This document shows positions 14,162 through 22,034 of a stretch of DNA of 25,354 nucleotides, in pieces. Numbering within the stretch: the stretch's first letter is position 1; the number at the start of each line of letters is the position of its first letter. Below the pieces are notes generated by a model. It was not told the origin of the DNA, ran no database searches, and worked only from the letters and a program-made list of their open reading frames with translations. Source of the stretch: DATFPQ01 sp035264765. Lineage in GTDB: Bacteria > Actinomycetota > Actinomycetes > Actinomycetales > Angustibacteraceae. Position numbers and translations under genes: made by a program. The stretch spans positions 1 through 25,354 of the forward strand of contig DATFPQ010000209.1 of assembly GCA_035264765.1 (NCBI GenBank), in the 5' to 3' direction.

Positions 14162-15324
14162 CCCTGCCCGGGGTCCACGGGCACACCGGGCTCCGGGTCG
14201 ACCGGGCCCAGCCCCTGCGGCCGACCGGCCGAGCGCGACGGCATCGGCCCTGGGTGCACACCCGCGGTGGCCGCTCCCTCGGCCTCGGCGCTGGCCCCCG
14301 CGGCGTCGCGTCGGGCCTCGGCCAGCGCCTCGTTCGGGTCCTGCAGCGTGGGCTCGAACATGCCGCCGTCAGGCAGCGGGTCACGGCGGACTGCCGCCGC
14401 TCCGGTCCCGTTGCCGGCCGCCGCTGCGGTGCCGTTCGCCGGCTGCAGCCCGCCCAGCACCCCGCCGATCCCCTTGAGCGCCTCACCGAGCTCGCTCGGG
14501 ACGATCCACAGCTTGTTGGAGCTGCCCTGCGCGAGCCGGGGCAGGGTCTGCAGGTACTGGTAGGCCAGCAGCTTCGGGTCGGGGTCGCCGCGGTGGATCG
14601 CGTCGAAGACCTGCTGGATCGCACGGGCCTCGCCCTGGGCATTGAGGATGGCGGCCTGCGCCGTGCCCTCCGCCCGCAGGATGTTGGACTGCTTCTCGCC
14701 CTCGGCGGTGAGAATCTGCGACTGCTTGACGCCCTCCGCGGTCAGGATCGTGGCCCGTCGCTGGCGCTCGGCGCGCATCTGCTGCTCCATCGAGTCCTGC
14801 ACCGAGGCCGGCGGGTCGATCGCCTTGAGCTCGACGCGGTTCACCCGGATGCCCCACTTGCCGGTGGCCTCGTCCAGGACGCCGCGCAGCTGGCCGTTGA
14901 TCTGGTCGCGGCTGGTGAGCGTCTGCTCCAGGTCGAGGGACCCGATCACGTTGCGCAGCGTCGTGACGGTGAGCTGCTCGATGCCTTGGATGTAGTTCGC
15001 GATCTCGTACACCGCCGCCTTGGGGTCGGTCGGCTGGAAGTAGATGACGGTGTCGATGCTCACCACGAGGTTGTCGGAGGTGATGACCGGCTGCGGCGGG
15101 AAGGACACCACCTGCTCGCGGAGGTCGACGACGGCCCGTGGCTTGTCGATGAAGGGAATGAGGATGTGCAGTCCGGCGTCCAGCGTCCGCGAGTAGCGAC
15201 CCAGCCGCTCGATGATGACCGCGGTGGCCTGCGGGACGATCCGGATCGTCCGCAGGACGACGACGATCGCGAACAGCACCAGCAGCGCGAGGACTACCAG
15301 CAGCGCGATGGTCCCAGGTGTCAC
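14131..15324 (-). CDS. SPFH/band-7 membrane scaffold protein (QmcA-like)
   Basis: 397 residues. An N-terminal membrane helix (about 4-24) is followed by the SPFH domain (RIVPQATAVIIERLGRYSRTLDAGLHILIPFID and onward to about 190) and a coiled-coil with repeats of the form KQSQILTAEGEKQSNILRAEG. The last 110 residues are low-complexity, Gly/Ala/Pro-rich with PVDP-like repeats. Such proteins oligomerise in membrane microdomains and help membrane proteins assemble or be degraded. The GTG at 15324 overlaps the NfeD stop as GTGA, which fixes this start against longer in-frame options, and matches the known NfeD-SPFH pairing. Confidence 0.93.
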   Translation of the reverse strand: MTPGTIALLVVLALLVLFAIVVVLRTIRIVPQATAVIIERLGRYSRTLDAGLHILIPFIDKPRAVVDLREQVVSFPPQPVITSDNLVVSIDTVIYFQPTDPKAAVYEIANYIQGIEQLTVTTLRNVIGSLDLEQTLTSRDQINGQLRGVLDEATGKWGIRVNRVELKAIDPPASVQDSMEQQMRAERQRRATILTAEGVKQSQILTAEGEKQSNILRAEGTAQAAILNAQGEARAIQQVFDAIHRGDPDPKLLAYQYLQTLPRLAQGSSNKLWIVPSELGEALKGIGGVLGGLQPANGTAAAAGNGTGAAAVRRDPLPDGGMFEPTLQDPNEALAEARRDAAGASAEAEGAATAGVHPGPMPSRSAGRPQGLGPVDPEPGVPVDPGQGGPVDSERPS

Positions 15325-15791
15325 CGAATCTCCGAATCCGGGCCGACCGGCCGCACGACGGCGGTGGCCCCCTCGATGGCCAGCACCCGGACGGTGTGCC
15401 CGGGCAGGATTGACACGGACCCCGTTCGGTCCTGGACCCGCGCGGACCACACCTCGCCGCCGAGCCGCACCCGGCCGCCGACGTCAGTGACGGTCTCCAG
15501 CACGCGCGCCTCACGACCCACGAGGGCGGCGGTGCCGGTGAGCGTGGGCGAGCCGACGCGGACCCTGCGGACGACCGCCGGCCGGACGACGAGGAGCAGC
15601 AACAGGGTCACGGCGACCGCGACCACGACCTGCAGCGGGAACGGGAGCGCGAGGACGGCGGCCAGCGCCGCCACCAGGGCGCCGCCGACCAGCATCAGGA
15701 AGACGAAGTCGACCGTGGCGACCTCGACGGCGGCCAGCACCAGCGCGAGGGCCAGCCAGGCCAGCGCCGCGTGGTCTGCGAGCCAGTCCAT
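15321..15791 (-). CDS. NfeD-family membrane protein, partner of the SPFH protein
   Basis: 156 residues. Three membrane helices (about 8-24, 28-48, 52-69) are followed by a cytoplasmic OB-fold domain (about 85-150: LTGTAALVGREARVLE, GRVRLGGEVWSAR, VRVLAIEGATAVVRPV), the standard short NfeD architecture without the protease domain. These proteins are encoded next to SPFH proteins and act with them. The ATG has GGAGG four nt upstream. It is divergent from the transglycosylase gene; the 130 bp between them hold no promoter I can call with confidence. Confidence 0.92.
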   Translation of the reverse strand: MDWLADHAALAWLALALVLAAVEVATVDFVFLMLVGGALVAALAAVLALPFPLQVVVAVAVTLLLLLVVRPAVVRRVRVGSPTLTGTAALVGREARVLETVTDVGGRVRLGGEVWSARVQDRTGSVSILPGHTVRVLAIEGATAVVRPVGPDSEIR

Positions 15792-15921
15792 CGCCCCTCC
15801 AGTCCATGGTGCCCGGTGGTCCGTACTAACCCGTACGACGACCGCTGCGCGGCCGCGGTTCCCGACCGTTCGAGACCGCCATGCTCAACGTAGCCCGCGG
15901 ACATGCCGAGAAACCACGGTG

Positions 15922-17010
15922 ATGTCGTCGCGACCTGTCCTCGCCCGCGCGGCCGCGGCCGTGGCCGGTGCGCTGGTGCTGTGCGCGGCGCCGTTGTCTC
16001 CCGCGTCGGCCGAGACGTCCGGGGCCGCCGACATGGCGGCGGCCCAAGCGCGGCGGGCGGAGGCCGAGGTGCGGTCGCTGACCACGAGGGCTCGCGCGGC
16101 CGAGGGCGCCTACGCGACCGCCGTCACGTCGGTGGGCCGGCGGGTGACCGACAGCGTCCTCGCCGCGGCCGCGACGGACGACGCGCGCCGCCGAGCCGAC
16201 GATGCCGCTGCGGTGCAGGTCCGGGCGGCTCGTGCGCTGTACACCAGCGGCGGCCAGGCCGGCCTGATGGCGAGCGTCCTGCGCGCGGAGGACCCGCAGG
16301 ACCTCGCGCTACGGGTCCTGGGCATGCGTCGCCTGCTCGACGACGCGCGGACCTCCGCCGAACGCGCAGACGTGGTCGCGGACCGCTCGGCCGACCGCGC
16401 GTCCGGGGCGGCCGAGAGTGCCGATGCCTCGGTGGTCGTGGCTCACGACCTCGCGGCGCGCGCCGTCGCCGTCGATGACCTGCTGCAGCGGGCACAGGCG
16501 ACGCTCGACCGGCTCTCCCAGCGGGCCTGGCGCCTGGCGGAGGCCGAGCGGGCCGCGCAGGCCCTGGCCGCTGCGCGCGCGGAGGCCGCGGCGAGCCGGC
16601 AGGCGGCACTGGCCGAGGTGCGGGCCGCGCTGCCCCCATCCGACTACTTCGCCCTGTACCGGTCCGCCGCGCGGACCTGCGCCGGCCTGCGCTGGACGCT
16701 GCTGGCCGCGGTGGGCCAGGTCGAGAGCGGGCACGGCCGCAACGTCGGGCCGAGCTCGGCCGGCGCCCTCGGCCCGATGCAGTTCATGCCCGCGACCTTC
16801 CGGGCGTACGCCGTGGACGGCGACCACGACGGGCGCACCGACCCGATGTCACCGGCCGACTCCGTCTTCACGGCCGCGCGGTACCTGTGCGCGAGCGGTG
16901 CCGGGTCGCCGTCCGGCGTCAGCGGTGCGCTGCTGCGCTACAACCACGCCCAGTGGTACGTCGACCTGGTTCTGCGGGTCGAGCAGCGGCTCCTCGCCGA
17001 GCAGCCCTGA
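15922..17010 (+). CDS. Secreted coiled-coil lytic transglycosylase
   Basis: 362 residues. A Sec signal peptide ends at ASA-ET (residue 30). Residues 35-235 are Ala/Arg/Glu-rich and should form a long coiled coil, as in cell-wall hydrolase regulators. The C-terminal domain (about 240-345) is a MltB/SLT-like fold: LLAAVGQVESGHG with probable catalytic Glu268, NVGPSSAGALGPMQFMPATF, a DGDHDG loop that may bind calcium, and ALLRYNHAQWYVDLVL. It should cleave peptidoglycan glycan strands, with the coiled coil possibly controlling or localising it. The ATG at 15922 gives the signal peptide; a GTG directly before it is also possible. The open frame extends far upstream, but that part is antisense to NfeD/SPFH. 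Confidence 0.88.
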   Translation: MSSRPVLARAAAAVAGALVLCAAPLSPASAETSGAADMAAAQARRAEAEVRSLTTRARAAEGAYATAVTSVGRRVTDSVLAAAATDDARRRADDAAAVQVRAARALYTSGGQAGLMASVLRAEDPQDLALRVLGMRRLLDDARTSAERADVVADRSADRASGAAESADASVVVAHDLAARAVAVDDLLQRAQATLDRLSQRAWRLAEAERAAQALAAARAEAAASRQAALAEVRAALPPSDYFALYRSAARTCAGLRWTLLAAVGQVESGHGRNVGPSSAGALGPMQFMPATFRAYAVDGDHDGRTDPMSPADSVFTAARYLCASGAGSPSGVSGALLRYNHAQWYVDLVLRVEQRLLAEQP

Positions 17011-17013
17011 CCC

Positions 17014-17115
17014 TTGCTCACGAGCGACGCCGGTACTCACGAGGAACGCCGTTGCCGGCTCGGTTTGCGGCGGTTGGTGGCGCTGCCGGTGAGCATCGGC
17101 GCCGCTCGTGAGCAA
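17014..17115. repeat. Composite palindromic element between convergent genes
   Basis: Nineteen-bp arms (17014-17032 and 17097-17115) pair at 18 of 19 positions; each begins TTGCTCACGAGCG when read inward. Inside the left arm the unit CTCACGAG..ACGCCG is repeated at 19 bp; the right arm has a weaker second unit CTCACCGG. It sits between the stops of the transglycosylase and the ABC ATPase. It may serve as a two-way terminator, or be a member of a dispersed REP-like family. Confidence 0.7.
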
Positions 17116-17126
17116 CGCGTGCGCGG

Positions 17127-17909
17127 TCAGCGGGCGCGGGCGCTCCATCGGCGGTCGTGCCGGTCCAGCGAGAGCGGCAGGCCGAACGTCGCCTCGAGGT
17201 TGTCCTGAGTCAAGGTCGCCTCCAGGGGGCCAGCCGCCACCACCCGGCCCTGGCGCAGCAGCAGCACGTCGGTGAAGTGCGGGGGGATCTCCTCGACGTG
17301 GTGGGTCACCAGCACCAACGCAGGCGCGTAGACGTCCTCGGCGATCTCGCCGAGCCGGCGCACGAGGTCCTCGCGGCCACCGAGGTCGAGGCCGGCGGCG
17401 GGCTCGTCGAGCAGCATCAGCTCGGGGTCGGTCATCAGGGCGCGGGCGATCTGGACCCGCTTGCGCTCGCCCTCGCTGAGCGTCCCGAAGGTGCGGTCGG
17501 CCAGGTGGGCGACGCCGAGCACGGCGAGCAGCTCGGTGGCGCGGGCGTGGTCGAGGTCGTCGTACGACTCGTGCCAGCGCCCGGTGACGCCGTACCCCGC
17601 CGTGACGACGACATCGGCCACCCGCTCGCGCCCGGGGAGCTTGTCCGCCAGCGCGGCGCTCGACAGCCCGATCCGCGGCCGCAGCTCGAAGACGTCGACT
17701 CGGCCGAGGGTCTCGCCCAGCACGGACGCCGTGCCCGACGACGGGTGCAGACGCGCCGCGGCCAGCTGCAGCAGCGTAGTCTTCCCGGCGCCGTTGGGGC
17801 CGAGGACGACCCAGCGCTCGCCCTCGCTGACCGACCAGCTCACGTCGTCCAGCAGTCGCGTGGTGCCCCGGACGACGCTGACCCCGGTCAGCTCCAGCAC
17901 GTCGCTCAT
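17127..17909 (-). CDS. Stand-alone ABC transporter ATP-binding protein
   Basis: 260 residues. Walker A GPNGAGKT (37-44), signature LSEGERKRVQIARAL, Walker B LMLLDEPAAGLD and the switch LVTHH are all present, so it should be an active ATPase. The RWVVLGPNGAGKTTLL and EEIPPHFTD segments resemble the iron/molybdate-type branch (ModF-like). No permease gene is adjacent on this strand, so its partner is unknown. The ATG at 17909 is preferred: it begins the conserved domain, has GGGGA upstream and overlaps the TGA of a possible leader ORF as ATGA. A GTG at 17960 in frame would add 17 non-conserved residues. Confidence 0.88.
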   Translation of the reverse strand: MSDVLELTGVSVVRGTTRLLDDVSWSVSEGERWVVLGPNGAGKTTLLQLAAARLHPSSGTASVLGETLGRVDVFELRPRIGLSSAALADKLPGRERVADVVVTAGYGVTGRWHESYDDLDHARATELLAVLGVAHLADRTFGTLSEGERKRVQIARALMTDPELMLLDEPAAGLDLGGREDLVRRLGEIAEDVYAPALVLVTHHVEEIPPHFTDVLLLRQGRVVAAGPLEATLTQDNLEATFGLPLSLDRHDRRWSARAR

Positions 17910-17965
17910 GCGCGGTCCCCGCGTCGTCGTGGGCACAGCGAGCGACGTCGTGGCGTGCACATCAT
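17906..17965 (-). CDS. Possible 19-aa leaderless leader ORF before the ABC ATPase
   Basis: The frame MMCTPRRRSLCPRRRGDRA starts at an ATG 7 nt after TAGGGT and ends in a TGA that overlaps the ATPase ATG as ATGA. It contains two Cys and seven Arg. Leaderless short ORFs with Cys codons are known upstream regulators in mycobacteria. Promoter position and overlap support translation; it could still be chance. Confidence 0.4.
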   Translation of the reverse strand: MMCTPRRRSLCPRRRGDRA

Positions 17966-17972
17966 GGGCCAG

Positions 17973-17978
17973 ACCCTA
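17973..17978 (-). promoter_or_regulatory. -10 box TAGGGT upstream of the ABC ATPase
   Basis: TAGGGT is followed by 7 nt and an ATG at 17965 that opens the 19-aa frame, not the ATPase frame. Start-site mapping would decide which start is used. Confidence 0.45.
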
Positions 17979-18021
17979 GGGCACCACGACGCGGCGGCTC
18001 GGTGGCGGCTGGGCCGCTCAC

Positions 18022-18027
18022 TACCCT
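18022..18027 (+). promoter_or_regulatory. -10 box TACCCT, leaderless start of the conserved unknown gene
   Basis: TACCCT is followed by 6 nt and the GTG at 18034. The 57 bp between this GTG's promoter and that of the ABC ATPase leader are shared by two divergent units. Confidence 0.5.
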
Positions 18028-18033
18028 GGACCG

Positions 18034-18822
18034 GTGACCGCCGCCCTTCCCCGCTCCGCGCTGTTGGCCGCCTGGGGAACCGCCGCGCTGACCGGCGGTG
18101 CCAGCGCGGACCAGGCCCGAGCGGCGGTGCAGGGCTCCGACGAGCCGCACGCCGTCACCGTCACACCCGGGGCCGCGCTGGCCGGCTGTGACGGCGGCAC
18201 GGTCACCGACCTCCTCACCGCGCTGCGCGCAGCCGGCGCGAAGGGCCTGCGGGTGGTGCTGCCCGTGCCGGGCGACGTGCTCGGGCTGCCCGGCCCGGCA
18301 GCGCTGAACACCGAGGCCCTGGACGTCGGCGAGTGCGTCATCGCCGTCGGCGGCCCGGACGTCGCCCTCGTGCCGCGGCTGGTGGAGTTCGGCTCGGCCT
18401 GGGAGCCCGGCGCCAGCGTGACCTGGACCGTCCATGCCGCGGCGCCCTCCGCGGTCACGGACTTCGGCAGCGTCGCCGAGGCCGAGCGGCACCTGCGCGA
18501 GGCGCTCACGGACGGCATCGCCGCGCTGGACGACCTGGACGTGGCCCGGTGGCGCGACGACGCCGCCGACGCCATCGACGAGTTCCGGCACGGCGCCGGC
18601 CCGGCCCCGCAGCTGCCGCCGGGCACCTCGCCGCGGGCCGTGCGGGTGGTCGACCTGGCCTGGCGGGTGCGCGGCATCGCCGAGCTGGCCGCTTACGACG
18701 ACGGTGGAGCCGTCACCGGATGGGAGGCCGGCACGCGCGCCTCGACGCTGCGCGAGCTGGCGTCCGTGGGACGCCGCGCCCTCGTGGCGGCGGTGAACGA
18801 GCCGGTCGCCCGGCTCCGCTGA
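18034..18822 (+). CDS. Conserved actinobacterial protein of unknown function
   Basis: 262 residues, soluble, no signal peptide. It begins MTAALPRSALLAAWGTAALTG, contains segments that look conserved (RVVLPVPGDVLGLPGP, GECVIAVGG) and a C-terminal helical part with DLAWRVRGIAELAAYDDGGAVTGWEAGTRASTLREL. The overall look is that of a gene family I have seen as hypothetical in actinomycetes, but I cannot name a domain or reaction. It is divergent from the ABC ATPase and convergent with the ABC permease. Strong codon bias, steady GC3 and a leaderless promoter support it as real. Confidence 0.8.
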   Translation: MTAALPRSALLAAWGTAALTGGASADQARAAVQGSDEPHAVTVTPGAALAGCDGGTVTDLLTALRAAGAKGLRVVLPVPGDVLGLPGPAALNTEALDVGECVIAVGGPDVALVPRLVEFGSAWEPGASVTWTVHAAAPSAVTDFGSVAEAERHLREALTDGIAALDDLDVARWRDDAADAIDEFRHGAGPAPQLPPGTSPRAVRVVDLAWRVRGIAELAAYDDGGAVTGWEAGTRASTLRELASVGRRALVAAVNEPVARLR

Positions 18823-18825
18823 CAG

Positions 18826-18846
18826 GCTCCGGAAACCCGGCGGAGC
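18826..18846. terminator. Small two-way hairpin between convergent genes
   Basis: GCTCCG and CGGAGC pair around a 9-nt loop in the 30 bp between the stop of the unknown gene (plus) and that of the permease (minus). Position between convergent stops supports a shared terminator; the stem is short. Confidence 0.4.
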
Positions 18847-18852
18847 AGGTGC

Positions 18853-19752
18853 TCAGGCGTCCCGGCGCACCATCAGCACGGCGGCCACGGCGAGGATGAG
18901 TAGCCACTCGGCGGTGAACCAGGCATAGCCCGCCCACGGGCTCAGTCCCACCGCCCCGTTCGGCACGGACTGGGAGAACGTGATCGCCTGGCCGGCGTTC
19001 GACGTGAAGTGCTCGGTGACCGTGTCGCCCCACGAGCCGGGAAGCAGCTGGCTCAGCGGCGGCAGCACGAGCAGGAACGCGACCGCGGCGGTGATGGCGC
19101 CCGCGGTCTGGCGCAGCAGGGCGCCGAAGGCGAAACCGAACATCCCGCTGCCCGCGACGTACAGGGCACCACCGAGCAGGGCCCGCGAGACGCCGGGGTC
19201 GCCGAAGTCGACCCGGTACCGCTCACTGAGGAACGCCTGGCCGACGACGAAGGACAGGATGCACGTGACCAGCCCGACGACGAGCGCCACCACGATGAAG
19301 ACCAGCGCCTTCGCCGAGAGCAGGCGCAGCCGTTGCGGCGTCGCGGTCAGCGTGGACCGGATCGCCCCGGTGCTGTACTCGGTCGAGATCACCATGGCGC
19401 CCAGGACGGCGGCGGCCAGCTGACCCAGCGACAGGCCCGCCAGCGTGAGGTTCACGGTGTCGAACGGCGGCACCTCCTCCGGGCTCTGCTCGATGCCCGT
19501 CATCGTCCCCCAGCAGGCCAGGGCCGCGATGCCGGTCGTCACGACGACGAGTGCCAGCAGCGACCACCCCGTCGAGCGCACCGACCAGAGCTTGCTCCAC
19601 TCGGCCCTTGCCACGCGGTCGAACCGGTCGGTGGCCGGGGGTACCAGGGTGACCCGACGCCCGGTGCCCGGCCCGGCCTGCGTGGGGACGTGGCCGGTCA
19701 CGGACCCGGCGGCGCGACTGGGCGGGACGGAGCCCGGGACGGTGCTGCTCAT
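18853..19752 (-). CDS. ABC-2 type transporter permease
   Basis: 299 residues. A Pro/Gly-rich cytoplasmic N-terminus of about 45 residues leads to the typical RVARAEWSKLWSVRSTGWSL entry segment and six membrane helices (about 63-83, 105-124, 148-172, 190-212, 216-237, 273-294), with the family motif STEYSTGAIRSTLTATPQR between helices 2 and 3. It pairs with the ATPase encoded just upstream; its ATG overlaps that stop as ATGA. Such pairs usually export drugs, lipids or antimicrobial peptides; the substrate here is unknown. A longer open frame through 20757 is only the antisense-phase continuation across the ATPase gene. Confidence 0.92.
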   Translation of the reverse strand: MSSTVPGSVPPSRAAGSVTGHVPTQAGPGTGRRVTLVPPATDRFDRVARAEWSKLWSVRSTGWSLLALVVVTTGIAALACWGTMTGIEQSPEEVPPFDTVNLTLAGLSLGQLAAAVLGAMVISTEYSTGAIRSTLTATPQRLRLLSAKALVFIVVALVVGLVTCILSFVVGQAFLSERYRVDFGDPGVSRALLGGALYVAGSGMFGFAFGALLRQTAGAITAAVAFLLVLPPLSQLLPGSWGDTVTEHFTSNAGQAITFSQSVPNGAVGLSPWAGYAWFTAEWLLILAVAAVLMVRRDA

Positions 19753-20693
19753 CGCGGAGCTCCCTGCGTCGTGGTGGTGTGGGGGATGTCCGCGGTGTCG
19801 GCGTGGTACTCGACGCTCGCGCTGGTCATCTCCATGAACGCGGCCTCCAGCGAGGCGTTCTGCACGAACAGCTCGTGCACGGTCAGCCGGTTCGCGGCCG
19901 CGAGGTCGCCCACCTGGGCCGGGGTGACGCCCTGCACCTGCAGGTAGCCGTCGACGTCGGTCGTCGCCAGACCCTTGCCGCGAAGCAGCGACTCCAGCTG
20001 GTCGCGCTGTGGCGACCGCACCCGGACGCTGTTGCCCGAGCTGGCCTCGATGAACGCACGGGTGGCGACGTCGGCCAGCAGCCGGCCGCGGCCGATCACG
20101 ATGAGGTGGTCCGCCGTGAGCGCCATCTCGCTCATCAGGTGGCTGGACACGAGGACCGTCCGGCCCTCGGCGGCCATCGCCCGCATGAAGGTACGGATCC
20201 ACACGATGCCCTCGGGGTCGAGCCCGTTGACCGGCTCGTCGAACATCAGGACGTCCGGGTCGCCGAGCATCGTGGCCGCGATGCCGAGCCGCTGCGACAT
20301 GCCGAGCGAGAAGCCGCGGATCCGCTTCTTCGCGACGGCGGACAGCCCGGTCAGATCCAGGACCTCGCCGACCCGCCGGGTCGGGATGCCGTTGCTGAGG
20401 GCCAGCGCGGTGAGGTGCGCCTTCGCCGTCCGGCCGGGGTGGACGTCCTTCGCGTCCAGCAGCGCGCCGACGTGGTGCAGCGGCCCCTTCAGCGAGGCGT
20501 AGGGACGGCCGTCGATGAGCGCGCGGCCGCTGGTCGGGCGGTCGAGGCCCAGGATGATGCGCATCGTCGTGGACTTGCCGGCACCGTTGGGCCCGAGGAA
20601 GCCGGTGACGACGCCGGGCGGAACGGTGAAGCTGAGCCGGTCGACGGCGACCGTGCTGCCGTACCTCTTGGTCAGGTCCTGGACCTCGATCAT
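19749..20693 (-). CDS. ABC-2 type transporter ATP-binding protein
   Basis: 314 residues. Walker A GPNGAGKS (34-41), signature FSLGMSQRLGIA, Walker B VLMFDEPVNGLDPEG and LVSSHLMSE place it in the DrrA/CcmA/BcrA-like exporter group. A C-terminal extension of about 90 residues after the nucleotide-binding domain is typical of this group. The ATG at 20693 has GGGAG four nt upstream and begins MIEVQDLTKRYG. It is coupled to the permease by ATGA. Upstream 20694-20778 contains only the hairpin of the next gene, so the promoter must be close. Confidence 0.93.
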   Translation of the reverse strand: MIEVQDLTKRYGSTVAVDRLSFTVPPGVVTGFLGPNGAGKSTTMRIILGLDRPTSGRALIDGRPYASLKGPLHHVGALLDAKDVHPGRTAKAHLTALALSNGIPTRRVGEVLDLTGLSAVAKKRIRGFSLGMSQRLGIAATMLGDPDVLMFDEPVNGLDPEGIVWIRTFMRAMAAEGRTVLVSSHLMSEMALTADHLIVIGRGRLLADVATRAFIEASSGNSVRVRSPQRDQLESLLRGKGLATTDVDGYLQVQGVTPAQVGDLAAANRLTVHELFVQNASLEAAFMEMTSASVEYHADTADIPHTTTTQGAPR

Positions 20694-20740
20694 GAGACTC
20701 CCTGCGGGCGGCGGCGGACCCCACCCACCCTTCCACACCT

Positions 20741-20760
20741 CCCGTGCCGACCGACACGGG
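20741..20760 (-). terminator. Hairpin after glgA/glgM
   Basis: CCCGTG and CACGGG pair around an 8-nt loop, 18 nt after the stop at 20779. Short, GC-rich and without a T-run, so moderately supported by position. Confidence 0.4.
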
Positions 20761-20778
20761 ATTGGGAGCGCTACGTCG

Positions 20779-21969
20779 TCAGCCGAGCACCTTCCGGTAG
20801 ACCTCGAGGGTGCGGTCGGCGACCGTCGTCCAGGCGAACTCCTCGACCGCCCGCCGACGTCCGGCTCGGCCCATGGTCCGCGCGCGCTCGGGGTCCTCGA
20901 CCATCTCGGCCAGCGCCTTGCCGAGGTCGGCGACGAAGCGGTCGGGGTCGACCGGCGTGCCGGTGCCGTCCTGTACCTGCTCGATCGGCACCAGCAGACC
21001 GGTGACGCCCTGGTCCACGACCTCCGGGATCCCACCCGTGGCGGTGCCCACGACCGGCGCCTCGCAGGCCATCGCCTCCAGGTTCACGATACCGAGCGGC
21101 TCGTAGACGGAGGGGCAGACGAAGGTCGTGGCCGCCGACAGCAGCGCGACGACGTCGGCGCGCGGCAGCATCCGGTCGATCCAGACGATGCCCTCACGGG
21201 ACGAGCGCAGGTCGGCGACGAGCTGCTCGACCTCCGCCATGATCTCGGCGGTGTCGGGCGCGCCTGCGCACAGGACCACCTGCACGTCCGGCGGCAGCGC
21301 ATTCACGGCGCGCAGGAAGTACGGCAGGCCCTTCTGCCGCGTGATCCGGCCGACGAAGACGACGCTGCGGCGGTCAGGGTCGACGCCCAGCGCCCGCACG
21401 GCGTCCGGCCGCTCGTTCCGCGACCACAGCTCGGTGTCGATGCCGTTGTGGACGACGTACACACGCGCCGGGTCGAGCGCGGGGTAGCTGCGCAGGATGT
21501 CCTCGCGCATGCCCGCGCTCACCGCGATGACGCCGGACGCGCCCTCGTACGCCGTGCGCTCGACCCAGGACGACAAGGCGTACCCGCCGCCGAGCTGCTC
21601 GGCCTTCCACGGGCGCAGGGGCTCCAGGCTGTGGGCCGTGACGACGTGCGGTGCCCCGTGCAGCAGCCCGGCCAGGTGGCCGGCGAGGTTCGCGTACCAG
21701 GTGTGCGAGTGGACCAGGTCAGCGCCGGCGCAGTCCGACGCCATGGGCAGGTCGACGCCGATCGTGCGCAGGGCCGCGTTGGCATCGGCGAGCTCGGCGA
21801 TGTCGCCGTACGCCGTGGTGCCCTCCTCGTCGCGGGGCTGGCCGAAGCAGCGCACCAGGACGTCCAGGTCACCTCGAGCGCGCAGGGCGCGCACCAGCTC
21901 CGCGACGTGGACCCCCGCGCCGCCGTAGATCTCCGGTGGGTACTCACGGCTGAGGACGTCGATTCGCAC
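20779..21969 (-). CDS. glgA: GT4 glycogen synthase / maltose-1-phosphate synthase, Corynebacterium type
   Basis: 396 residues. The N-terminus MRIDVLSREYPPEIYGGAGVHVAEL and the segments HSHTWYANLAGHLAG, VYVVHNGIDTELW, GRITRQKGLPYFLRAV and EPLGIVNLEAMACEAPVVGTATGGIPEVV (the E-x7-E donor motif) mark the GT4 family that differs from E. coli GlgA (GT5). The mycobacterial homologue (GlgM, Rv1212c) makes alpha-maltose-1-phosphate from ADP-glucose and glucose-1-phosphate for GlgE. The gene is divergent from glgC, as in mycobacteria and corynebacteria, which supplies ADP-glucose. The GTG at 21969 is preferred over one at 21978 because it lies 7 nt after TACGGT and matches the family N-terminus. Confidence 0.93.
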   Translation of the reverse strand: MRIDVLSREYPPEIYGGAGVHVAELVRALRARGDLDVLVRCFGQPRDEEGTTAYGDIAELADANAALRTIGVDLPMASDCAGADLVHSHTWYANLAGHLAGLLHGAPHVVTAHSLEPLRPWKAEQLGGGYALSSWVERTAYEGASGVIAVSAGMREDILRSYPALDPARVYVVHNGIDTELWSRNERPDAVRALGVDPDRRSVVFVGRITRQKGLPYFLRAVNALPPDVQVVLCAGAPDTAEIMAEVEQLVADLRSSREGIVWIDRMLPRADVVALLSAATTFVCPSVYEPLGIVNLEAMACEAPVVGTATGGIPEVVDQGVTGLLVPIEQVQDGTGTPVDPDRFVADLGKALAEMVEDPERARTMGRAGRRRAVEEFAWTTVADRTLEVYRKVLG

Positions 21970-21976
21970 GGGCCAC

Positions 21977-21982
21977 ACCGTA
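21977..21982 (-). promoter_or_regulatory. -10 box TACGGT, leaderless start of glgA
   Basis: TACGGT is followed by 7 nt and GTG. It is preceded by CGGGTC, the same six bases that precede the glgC -10 on the other strand. Confidence 0.55.
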
Positions 21983-22034
21983 GACCCGCAGGAGCCCCGC
22001 AGACAGCCCTCGCCTCATAGGTCATCCGGGTCTA
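21981..22034. repeat. 8-bp inverted repeat linking the two glg promoters
   Basis: TAGACCCG (21981-21988) and CGGGTCTA (22027-22034) are exact inverted copies 38 bp apart. Each overlaps the first two bases of one of the two divergent -10 boxes. This suggests common control, although the arms are short. Confidence 0.5.

Noticed and set aside
14131..15450. A longer SPFH protein starting at 15450
   Set aside because: The extra 42 residues are Arg/Gly-rich, overlap the NfeD gene, and the GTGA overlap plus membrane helix support the start at 15324.
14095..17010. A 971-codon open frame on the plus strand
   Set aside because: Only its last 362 codons encode a recognisable protein (the transglycosylase). 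The upstream part is antisense to the NfeD and SPFH genes and shows high-GC shadow composition.
18853..20757. A 634-codon frame joining the ABC permease with sequence upstream
   Set aside because: The part before 19752 is out of phase with the ATPase gene, which has all ABC motifs; the ATGA overlap fixes the permease start.
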